A stretch of 64,000 nucleotides of DNA, taken from contig OX375873.1 in assembly GCA_947359465.1 (NCBI GenBank), forward strand, positions 72,429,477 through 72,493,476, read 5' to 3'. Shown here one piece after another: positions 49,901-61,900 of this stretch (positions within the stretch are counted from its first letter, which is position 1; the number at the start of each line of letters is the position of its first letter). The notes beneath the pieces are model-generated. The model made no database searches, was not told the DNA's origin, and saw only the letters and a program-made list of their open reading frames with translations. Made by a program: the position numbers and the translations under genes. Source of the stretch: Metellina segmentata. Lineage: Eukaryota > Arthropoda > Arachnida > Araneae > Tetragnathidae.

Positions 49901-52900
49901 AAATTATTGTAAGCATTTCAATTAGTATATAGCTGCCTAACCGATATAGTGGTTATAGCATTTGTCTTCCAGCCAGTAGGCCCCAGGTTCAAATCCAAGT
50001 TTGTAATGATTGGATTGTTGATGATTTTCCCTGGTACGAGCCAGTTAACCCATTGGGTGCTCCTTTGCAAATAGCTGTCAGTGTGCCTGTAAAAAAAAAG
50101 GGCTGGAATACATGAGGTCAGTAGCTGAACATTAGAAATATAAGAAATCTTTTAAACTCTTTAACATGACAGTGCATTTCATTAAAATAAACAATTAGTG
50201 TCTCAAAAAATGCCAGTTAATATTTCTGTTTTTTGCCAATGAAGTGAATGTTCAGGGCAGAGGGCTTTTGGATCTAAAAAATATATATATATAGTAAGTT
50301 TTGCTCTGAAAAATGTGGAATCTGCTCTATTTATTGATCATTCAAGGTTTCGGAGAGTAGTGGCCACTGCCTCGTAGTCTGATTTTCCACCACCACTTAA
50401 CCAGGCTGAAATGTTTTGAAAATGTTTTGTTAATCATTTGAAACTCTTCCACAAATTGTACTAACTTGGAAATGAACGGTATTTTTAGGATGGAAACAGA
50501 GCTGTTTTATCAAATGATCCCAGTTTTTATTTCAAATATGATCTTAGTATATATGATCTATTATGGATTGAAAGATTATCAATTATATTGAAAAGGAAGT
50601 TTACATCATTAGTTGCTGAAGAGGATATTTCGTTTGAAATCAATTCCCAATTTTTGTAAGTTAAAAATACATAATTTATTTTACTCTAATTTATACAAGG
50701 ATGTTATAATATTTTATTAAGTGCATTTTGACTTAGCTTTAAGGAGTGTATTCGAAATTATTTTTGTAATCCAATTTTAGTAGCTATGATTTCATTAAAT
50801 TATATTATTATTTAACCCATTAACGCCCAGCGGTATATTTTTATATCGCTAGACAAAGTTCAAGTAACGCGCTTTTAAGTGACCTTCAATTCACTCCAGG
50901 GCAGTGGAACTGCACACGTGGCAAGAATAAACATTCCCGAGTTCAAATGTCATGTGATTTTCTCGTTTGTTGTAATTTTTATCTGGCAGTGATAGAGGAA
51001 AGTTCATCTTAGTATTTCGTTTTGAGGTTTTTCGATCTTTGTTCACATTTTTCCAGAAAACAGTAAAGTGATCACGGAAAATGAAACTTTATTGGATTTT
51101 ATTTTATCCTTATAGATGTAGCTATTTCGATATGATGCGGTGTTTGTTCAAAATGAATTTAATTAGTAGAAAATCGCACCGAAATGTTGATGTACTATAA
51201 ATAGATCCCTGGGCGTTCAAGCATTCTTTTTTCCGTAACGTTAAATATTGAGTAACATTCAGGATGCGGTCGAATATCTATTTTCTAAAGAAATTAAAGA
51301 TGATATTATTGCTATACCACCTGATGTTGATGAACTGACGGATGAAGAAGAAATAGATAAGTTACATGCTCCAGTTATAAAGGATATTGCTGTGAAAATA
51401 GTTTTTTCAGTAGATGATAAATGTGACGAAACAGATTTGACTTCAACTTCTGAGAGAAAAACTAAAAAGCCAAAAGTAGTCTGGAAAACGAAAACTCGAA
51501 ATTACACCAAATGGTTGCAAGCAGAGGAAAATAGTTAAATAAAATGCAACATGGCACATATGATTTTCGATTTGACGAAAAAATGAAATTACGGTAGTCA
51601 GGTGGAGAGATAACAAAAGTGTTGCTGTTGCTACGAATTTTGATAACATCGAATGCACGTCAAAAGTTCAAAGATGGTCTCGCGAGAAAAAAGAAAGAGT
51701 AACAATCCCGCAACCAAATTTAATAAATGCTTACAACAAACGTATGAAAGGGGTAGACCACATCATGACTGGTTGCTAGAAAAGCACAGCATTGCAATTA
51801 GAGGTAAAAAAATGTTATTGGTGCTTGTTCAATTATGGCATTAGTCAATGCAAGCATCCTGTAGAGAAATATTCATGGATCTAATTCTATGACAATGAAC
51901 GATTTTCAAAGAGCTGTTGCTGTGAAACATCTCAAATTGGGGATCGGAAGAAAAGTTTTAAAAGGTCGCCCTTACAGCTTCCCCTCAACCTCAAAAATCG
52001 ATGTTAGTGATGATGTTCGTTGTGACAGAGTGGATCATAATATAGGCAGGCGAAATGCCCAAAGACGCTGCCGATTTGAAAGTTACCGATCAAGACCACT
52101 TACATTTTGTGTAAAGTGCAATACCACTTTATGCAAAAATGGTTTTACAAAATTTCACACGAAATTGTAACTAACGTTTTTGATTACTTGATACCAGTTT
52201 AATGCATGTTTTTCATAACATAATATACTACTTATAATTTTTAAGTTCTTTGTGTTTTTCCCCATTTTTTTCCTGTAAAGTGCTTTAGAAATTTGAACAT
52301 CATTTTGTAAATTCTGAATAAATTATTTTATTTTATTATTATTGTATAAGTTTTTTACACATTTCTAAGTATTTCGAAATATGTACATGTTTTTTTAAAG
52401 TGATGTATTTTTGTTTTTATCTATTTTATCATTTTTAAACATTTTATTGAAGAACTAATATTTGTCAGCTATCTGCTGAAAAAATAGTGTGCCAACGCCC
52501 ATCAATCTATTTTTAGTACGCCATTTTTAAAAAAAACTGATGTCCATTTCAATAAAATTCGATTATAATATTCATATTGAAGGTAAAATACCCCAGATTT
52601 AAGATTTTTATTCCATTACTTCAAAAAAAAATAATTTGGGCGTTAATGGGTTAAATGTAATATTCTGTAATTTGAATACATTTTAGTACTTCGCCAACAG
52701 TATAATAGGTTTTCTGTTTTAGGATTTATTAATTTTTGGTTATTATTTTTGGCTTTATAATTGTGTTTATATTATACAGAGAAAATGTTTTGGAATTCTT
52801 CATGTGTTCCACAAACATATCTTCACCCAAAAAGAAACTAAGTTTAGTTGAAGAATATTTTAGTCATCCACATATTTGTTCTGCATTTTTAGAGGTAAAT

Positions 52901-55900
52901 ATATGTATCAAAATAATATTCACTTTGGATTTTATTTTTTAAAGTGCTAACTTAAATTATAATAGAATTAATTTGTATTACACCTTACATAATATTTTGT
53001 TATTCTGCTAAATTCTTGTAATAAATTGTTATAGAAATATTGATTAGTAGGTCCAAGTAATTATTTAGGTTTAGCTGATTAAGTAGGATTTTACTGTAGT
53101 AACAGTCATTTTATTGTAAATTAAACTTCCATTGAAATAGATTTGTTGCATTTAGAAAAAAATAATAACTATTTTTCATTTGATTTTTAAACACATAAAA
53201 ACTCTATTGCTTCAATATTTAAGGAAAACATACCAAAATGTGCATATTTTATAAAATAAAAATTTGTTGGAAACCTAGAAAATTATGATTGGTTCTAGAA
53301 ATTTAATTACTAAAATTTTCAGATAATTCATTATTAATTTTGTACATTTCTAGATGCTATATGCTTTAGGATTTCTCAGTCGTTGTATGAAAGATTTTAT
53401 ATTTTGAGTGTAATATGGGAATTTACATGTAGAGAACTACTTTTTCCATTAATAAAATATTATATTAAAATATATGAAAATTTTAGATAGGATTATTAAG
53501 AAGAAAAATAAACATTTCATCAATTCTTCCAGTTTTCAAAATCTAAAAAAAAAAAAGGCGAAGTAGTTTGGTAATTGACTGTTTTATATAAAATCATAAG
53601 TTTTGAAATTATACAAAGAACATTTTGAAATATATAGGATCAAGTGTCTAAAAATTTAGTGTAAAATAACCCAACTTTTTGATTCATTCAAAAAGTTGTA
53701 AATATTCTATAAATTGCTATGTCATGTTTCAACATTTTTGGATTAATTTTAGTTTTTACCTGTGTAAATACTCTTAGTTATGTTAATTAAATAATACAGT
53801 TATTTGGATTTTTAGGAGAGGCTTCCTATTGACTGTGATATACTTCTTATTTCTGATATTTTGGAAGATGCAGTTGATTCTATTTCGTGGTTAGGAGTCA
53901 ACAAAGATTGGAAATTTTCAATAAGAAATCAAGATAACATGGTTTGGATAAATCAATTAATTTTTATTTTCCATTTCCTTTTCTGAAGAACTACTATATC
54001 ACTACTAAAAATGTTAAAGATACTTTGAATAGTAGTTTTCTTTTAATAATTGAAACGAAATGAAATATTTTGCAACCAAGAAATAGTTTCTACCCTCATA
54101 TTTGCCAAAAAATATAATACAAATACAAATATTGATGACCAGCTACAGGCTCGAGCCTAACAAGGCTGGTCCTTTGTTTATGAATTCCCCAATTCCCACT
54201 GACTATCCAATTGTATCTTAAATTCGTACACTCCCTTTGAATTAACTATATTTTCTGGCAACGCGTTCCAACTGTCTATTACCCTATTAAAGTAGTAGTT
54301 TTTCCTTAAATCCCGATTAAAATGTGTCTTATTCAATTTATACCCATGGCCCCTTGTTCTGTTATCCCTATTGAAATTTAAGCCCTCTGTGTCCCCTTGT
54401 TTTACAAACTTGAAAAGCTGAATCAAATCCCCCCTCCTTCTTCTTCTTTCCAGTGTATACATGTTTAGCTTACTTAAACGTTCATTATAATCGAAATTTG
54501 CTAGCCCCTTTATTATTTTTGTAGCTCTGTGCTGAACCTTTTCAATTGATTCTATGTCCTTTCTCATATATGGAGCCCAAAATTGTACAGCATATTCTAG
54601 ATGTGGTCTTACTAAACCTTTATATAACGGCAAGATTATATTCTTATCCCTTGAAGTTACAGTCTTTTTAATATACCCCAATTATCTATTAGCCTTTTTA
54701 CCCGCAGCTGAACATTGGTGACCCATTTTAAAATCCCTGTGAATTATCACCCCAAGATCCTTGACTGATTCTCCCTCCTTTACCTTTACTCCCTGCAGAC
54801 AGTACTCGGCTCCACTGTTCCTGTAACCCATATGCAGAACTTGACATTTCCCTACATTAAATGACATATCCCATTTTACAGCCCATTCGGATATCTTATC
54901 AAAATCCCCTTGTAAATTTTCTATCTGTAACTTGGTATCCACTGTCCCCCATATTTTTAAGTCATCTGCAAATATACTGATTCTATTCTTGATCCCCTGA
55001 CCTATAACATCTATAAAAATTAATAAATCTATGAAAAATAAAAATCTGTTCAAAAGATATTAATTTTATTGGTTTCTTAAAATAATCACTAAGAATTCCT
55101 GTGACAGTATTTATCATTGTTGTACTTTTGGTTTAGTCTTGATGAAGTTTCAACTTAATTTTATTCAATGTAAGATTGACTTTCAGGTTGTGAGTTTTAA
55201 AATAGTTAAAACTTTCTACAGCCAGTAGAATTAATCTGCTCGATTTCTTCAGGCAATCATTAAAAAATATTTCGAAAGTGATTATTAGTGAGAGTAATTA
55301 AAATAACTTAAATTTTTATACTTTTAAATTCGCATAACATTGCAGAAAATTTTCATTCTGAGACTTAACAAGCCAATACTTAAAAAAATTACTAGGCAAA
55401 GCAACATCCTGCTGAAATTTAACCAAACACTTAGAATTAAAGCAATGAATTAAATATTTTTTGTTTAGCTAGACAATACTTGTCAGAAATGAAATTATAA
55501 ACACTTGAATTCCGATAATTCAGAAACAAATACTCAATATTTTGTAAGTCTCAAAAAGCTAAAAGATATTTAAATCTTAAAAATGATATTAAAAACAACA
55601 GTATCAGCAATTCTTTCTAGAAGTAAAATATATACAGACAGGTATTACTAGTGATCTAGTATTGACCTCAGTTTATTTTATGTAACATGCTAGAGAAAAA
55701 CATGACAATATCATAAAAATAATTTAAAAACACATTTCATTTTCAAAAATAACCTACTACTCTCTTCAGATCACACTGCTTTGTGTATCTTGTTGTAAAA
55801 ATGTATTTCTATTGATTTAAAGTCAAACATTACTTTTATATATAGATCATGTTGTAAATGACCATTTCTACACTGCGCTACACAGTATTAAAGTTTCACT

Positions 55901-58900
55901 AAAGATCACAATGATTTGCCATTAGAATTATTTTACAAAGCACTAAAAATCTATTATATAAGATTAGATACAATTTAAGATATATTTTGTTTATTCTAAA
56001 TTGCACATTTTAGGTTTGTCAATAGCAACATAACTGCACAATGGCAGTTCAATCACACACATACAATTATAGTAAAAATCTTTTAACAGCCAATTTTTCA
56101 GATGGTTATCTTTGAAAATGCACAATATGTGTAATTCATGTAAAAACTCATGGGATTAATGAAATATGCAATCATTCTTTCTAAGTAAGGGTTAGTTCTT
56201 GGCGTTAGAAATAGGCGATTTTCATTTTCTTAATATTACAGTGACAGTTGTTGAATGTTTACATAGAATTTCATTAGTACTTTGTTATTGTAGTTTTATA
56301 TAAAAATATTTTTCCTTAAGAAAGTATAAAGAGTAGTATTCAATTTAATAACATCAGTTTATATTATTTCTTAAAGATAGCATTGTCAAGCTTGTATTGT
56401 ATCAGAGCACTGATTGTATCAAAAGGGGGAACATTTTTGTATTCACAATTAGAAATTCCCTTATTGTTCTGTTAAATGTTACAATTGATGTAAAGTAGTA
56501 TTTTTATGTTTCAGGTTTTGATTGGAATTTTATACATATCTTCAGATGGAACATTTTTTGTTGCTGATAAATCTTGTTCATTGCCTATTAAACTAACCCA
56601 AGAATGTCCCTCTTGCTTATGTGAACAGAATATAATACAGGAATTTGAGAATGGAAACAGTGCCTTTATCATTGCACTTCAAGAATATGATATAATTTTT
56701 GAAAAAGTTTCTTGTAGAGGTGGTAGCGAACGCTTAATTCAGTACTTAAGAACATCATATTGCCGTTTCTTTTCTCTCGCAACAATTTATAAATCCAGTG
56801 TAGAATCATTTCCACCATGTTTTTCTAAAACTCAAAAATGTCAGAAAAAAGTACCACATCAAACCTGTGATGTTCTCTCTGATTGTACTATGAATATTTC
56901 CCCCGAGTCCCACCTTACTACGTCTTTACCCTTTGATTTTTGCATAGAAAGGGGGACACAACGATTTTTGATTCTACAGAAGTTATGGGCAGCTTACAAT
57001 AAAAATACCCTTTGTTATGAATTTCTTGTTGCATGGATTCCTGAAGAAGAACCTTGTGCTCACTCTAGATTCACAAATAGTTTTATGAATGATTCACACA
57101 ATTATTATGAAACAGATGATGACTTAGAATTTGCAAATTTAATTGGTAAAATGAATAGTTTGTGTGTTGAAAACAATTATAGACTCGGGAAAATAAGCTT
57201 TAAAAGTGCACACCAATGTACACACCTCCTACCTGGACACATTTATGTCATTGATTTGAAGGACTGTGATATAGACCAAATGTCGAATTCATGTGATAAA
57301 AGTGCAGTATTTTTTGCACATGCCAAGACCACTGCAAAGATTGATCATGATACAAGTTGTGAAGTAAGTTAAATTATTTATTTGTGTTTTACGAGTTTAG
57401 CTAGTAAAATATTGACTAGATTTTAGCCATTTGTTCCAAGCATTTTTTGGAATTAAGGATGTTTTTAAATAGTGAATTAGGGTATGAGTAATGCTAGTGG
57501 ATGTGAAAATAATAACATTATATTACTTTCAATAAACATTTGAATTTATTAAGAGACAGGGAGTATAATTATTTAGTTTTGCATAACTTTAGTAACATTC
57601 TCTTGGTAGATTTTCCCTTGGCAGATTTTCTATAAGTATGTCTAGCTATGGATTATACATCTGAAAAAATATGTTGCAAAATAAAATGTATGTGTATTAG
57701 ATTTAAATTCTTGCTCAAAATTGGTTTCTATTAAGTGAAGCTATTAGATTTGTAAAATATTGTTCAAATATTTGAACTCGGAATTTTCTGTTACTATTTA
57801 GCTATCAATGATTCATAGGGCTTATTGTTCTAAAACTGCTGCTGATAAGGATTTTTTACAGAATATTTTATAATGAATATTGTTCAAAGGTCAGAATTTT
57901 CTAATCGATTCTTAGTTTGGCATTTATGTTTATCTATTTTTATATTGGCCTTTGTTTTTATGCAGTTGTTATAATATTAAATTTATACTATATTTCATCA
58001 GTATTAACATATTAAACTTAAAATAATTGTTTATGAATTATGTAATACTGATATTTTAATTGCATTTGAATCCCTTTTGTAGGGTAACCATGATGCAGAA
58101 GCTTTTTCTGTTCTAGAGTATTGCAGCGTCAAAGAGGTACTTTTAAAAATGTATGTCCCAGTCTCTGTTCATCCTAACTAAGTAACAGCAACAATATCAT
58201 CATTAATTGCTTTAATTTTTTCTAGGCATTTGCAAAAAAATAGCATATTGACTGGCATTCTTGTTGAAAAAAATTACATTCAAGATAGTAAGTATGTAAA
58301 TGTAAATTTATATACATTTTAAAATTATGTTCTCATTTTCATAGGATAGATGTAGAGTAAGAATTCTAACTCAACTTGTAAAAATACATCTGACAACTCT
58401 TGATTGTATCCAAATAAAATGATTTACTCTTCTGAATTATTTTGTTATCTATTGTATTTTTAGACAAAATTAGAAAAGAAACAAATTATACTCTATGCAT
58501 GAGGATACAGGATGTTCTTTCAAAAGATTCTATTTGTGTTTATGTGCCCTTCTTTCCTGAGAATATTCTTGGATTGCTACCTGGTACAATATTGGAGCTA
58601 TGTGGATTTTTTTGTTCTCACTCTCAAAAGGGTAATTTGTATCTCAAAGCCTTACCCACATTTGGCATTGGAGCTAAAAAGATTAAGGAATTTGTGAATA
58701 GGTCTATTAGGTAAATTGTACTATGCTTGACTAATTAGTGTATCTTTTTCAATCCTTTCTTATAAAAAATGTTAAATTTTATGACTAAAATTTAAATCTC
58801 ATCTATCAAAAACCATTATTTTATTGTTTGTTCTTCTGTGAAACCTAAACTCATTTTTAGAATGTGTGTAGTTAATTTGTTATATGTGTTAAGTTTTCTC

Positions 58901-61900
58901 TGCATGTATGCTAAAATTGTTGTTTCTTAAAACAATTTTGTTAACTTTTGTATCCAAATCACTGTATAGGATCTGGTCATGAAACACCTGTAAGTCACTA
59001 TTCATTTTGATTTTGACAAAAATATTGTTACCACATTTCCTAACATTATCAGTACCACATTTCCTAACTTTTAACAGTTACCAAACACTTCTGACCAATC
59101 TCAATTGTGTAAAAATGCTTTTCCAAACTCTTGTCACATAGATATATCATTTCAAAATGTGATAAGTGTGGTCAAACTATAACTTGAATGAAAAATGTAC
59201 AGAAAAGTTCACAAACTTGATAAACTCTAAGAATGGGAAAGATAATAATAAAAAAAAACCAGGCTGCTGTTAAATATTTGAAAACTTAAAAAGGTAGTCA
59301 GTTGGATACTTCCCTGTGTCCAATATTTGCCTTTAGTCGAATAGCTTAGCTAAACATCTATTTTTACCTTTCCTGTTTTTTAAAAGTTAAAAAAAAATCC
59401 CTGTATTTCATCTGTCTTATTTTAATGCCAATGTCTTTTCACATAAAGGTTTTTAATCAAGGCACTTTGTAATGCATACAGTAAATCCCAAAAGATTTTC
59501 ATTTGTGCCACTTTGAATTCAGCTTGTTTTGTTTGAGGTCTACTTAAATAAAAATGTTTGAATTTAAACTTTCAGTTATTAAAATATTAGGTAATTAAAC
59601 TAGGTTTTCTATTAACTACAATCTTATATCTTCTGTGTGCACTATTCTAAAACTAAATTTATTCAATTTAGTTACCAAATCCAATTCTTCATAACATTCA
59701 GTTTACAGCAGAAAATGTAATAATGTTTCATGTGATCTTTAGTTAAATAATTTGATAAATACATTTATTTTCCTTCCAAAGAAGGAAATCAGATTACTAG
59801 ATCTGTTTGTTTTGCTATTAAAATCTTTAATTTTTTCCCTATGAATACCCTTATTTTACATCATTACATCTGCAAGTAGTTACATCATTATATCTACATC
59901 CTTCCATTTTAAGGACTTTGAGATAATGCAAAATGAGGACCTCAAACAAAATGTTCGTATAGCCTGTATAACACAGTGATTCTCAACCACTGTGCCGCAG
60001 CACTTCTGTGTGCCGCCAAATTTTAGAAATGTATATAGTAAAAATTTTAATGTTTTTTTGTATTACTAGTAAAGTTTGTTTACATTAAAGAAAAGTACAC
60101 TGTAAAAGAAAGCTGTCATTTTTACAGTTAAATACCATATTTTTAACTGTTTTTATCTTCGATAACTGTGACCTTTCATAAAGTGAAATATTCGCCCCAG
60201 CGTGATGCAATTATCCCATGATAGCCAAAAACGCTTTAAAAATATTATTACAATTTTCTACATCTTATTTGTGTGAATTCGGTTTTTCAGTATTACCCAA
60301 CATGAAAAAGATCGAGACTGTTAAATGTAGAAGACGATATGAGAGTAGCATTGTCATTTTTACGACAGAATATAAATGAAATTATCAAAAAACATCAAGC
60401 TCAAATTTCTCATTAAAAGTATTCTTATTATCACCTTGTAATTAATCCCTTAATAAACGTACTGTTGTTTTTGTAATACATATTATATTATTTTATTTTA
60501 CATTCAAAATTATTATCATAAACTATTTTAACAGTGTATTATAGGTAAGTAAACAACTTTTAAACTATCTTTTTCTTTGTGTGCTGCCAAATTTTGGAAT
60601 CGTTAAAAGTGTGCCGCGACAAAAAAAAGGTTGAGAATCACTGGTATAACACTTACTAGTGGGTTAGGACAATATCAACATAACAATAACTAAAAATAAG
60701 TGTAACAAAATATAATCTTACACCTGTAAGGTTTTCTATATTTTGTATTAATTCCATGTACATTGTTTGGTTAGGTTGGTCAGTCTACAAATTACAGGGT
60801 TCTTTTTTCCTTCCAGGGCTTATTTCTCTCTCTTCTGTGTCATAAAAGTTTTCCTTGTTTTTGTATGCCCTTTTATTTGATGTTGTGCAGTGCAGCTTGA
60901 TCAAACATGGAAAATTTTAAAACTCATAGAATAAAACATAAATTTATAAAAAAACATTTTACAAAGTATTTCTGTTTTATTCTATGGATATCTTATTTCA
61001 GCAATTCCGTAACGGATTCATCATTTTTCAAAGAACTTTCAATTTTGAATCATTCTGACAGTGCGCTTTTCCACACCACTTTTAGACGACTTTGTTTTGT
61101 AGACAAAATAGTTTCTGCTGAAGTATTTTTACAGTGTTACAACTGTAAGAAAAATCTCCAAGAAAACTGCCTGTGCTCCTTTCCCGGAGAAGTAAAGATA
61201 AAAGTGAGGTATGAGTTGCATCTTAATTAAGTCCATAAATGCACATAGAAAATCTTTTCTCCATCTGTATATAGTTGACCATCTTGTTTCCTGAACACAA
61301 TTATAAAGTTTTAAATTGCAATGAGTCACGTGTTTTACCCCTTAAAATATATCTATTCTTAATTATTGATGACTTAGAAAAGTATTCTCAATGTAGGAGT
61401 GAGTTTTAAATATGTTTGATTTTCGTATGTCTCTCTTAGTGGTTACAATATATTTGAAATTGCTTGGAGCTAATGCTATTAATGTTTGTACAATTTGTAT
61501 TATTTTAATAGATAATATGCAATATTTATATCATAGATAGACTTTAATGTTTAAGAAAGTACTTGTGTTTGGAATTTTAAATTGTCATTGGTGTTAATAA
61601 ATAAAAATCCAAAAGGATTTAACCTGTATTCATACCATTTCTCCTTGTTATTATAAAGATTTTCTACTTATTTAATTACAAAACTGGTTTTCAGATAGGA
61701 TTACTTCTTAATTTTGCAATTTCATTATTGATACAAGCTACTTTGTCAAAATATCTTATGAATTATATTTTCTTGTGGGTATAGCTTTATTCCTAGAGTC
61801 ATAACCTGTTAGAATTAATATTAATTTAGATATTTTTTTGTCTGAAAAAACCATACATAAAATCTATATCAATCTGATGAATTTTCATAAAAATGAATAC

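Noticed and set aside
50279..50296. AT microsatellite as a regulatory site
   Set aside because: A short (TA)n run inside a CTC1 intron with no supporting context.
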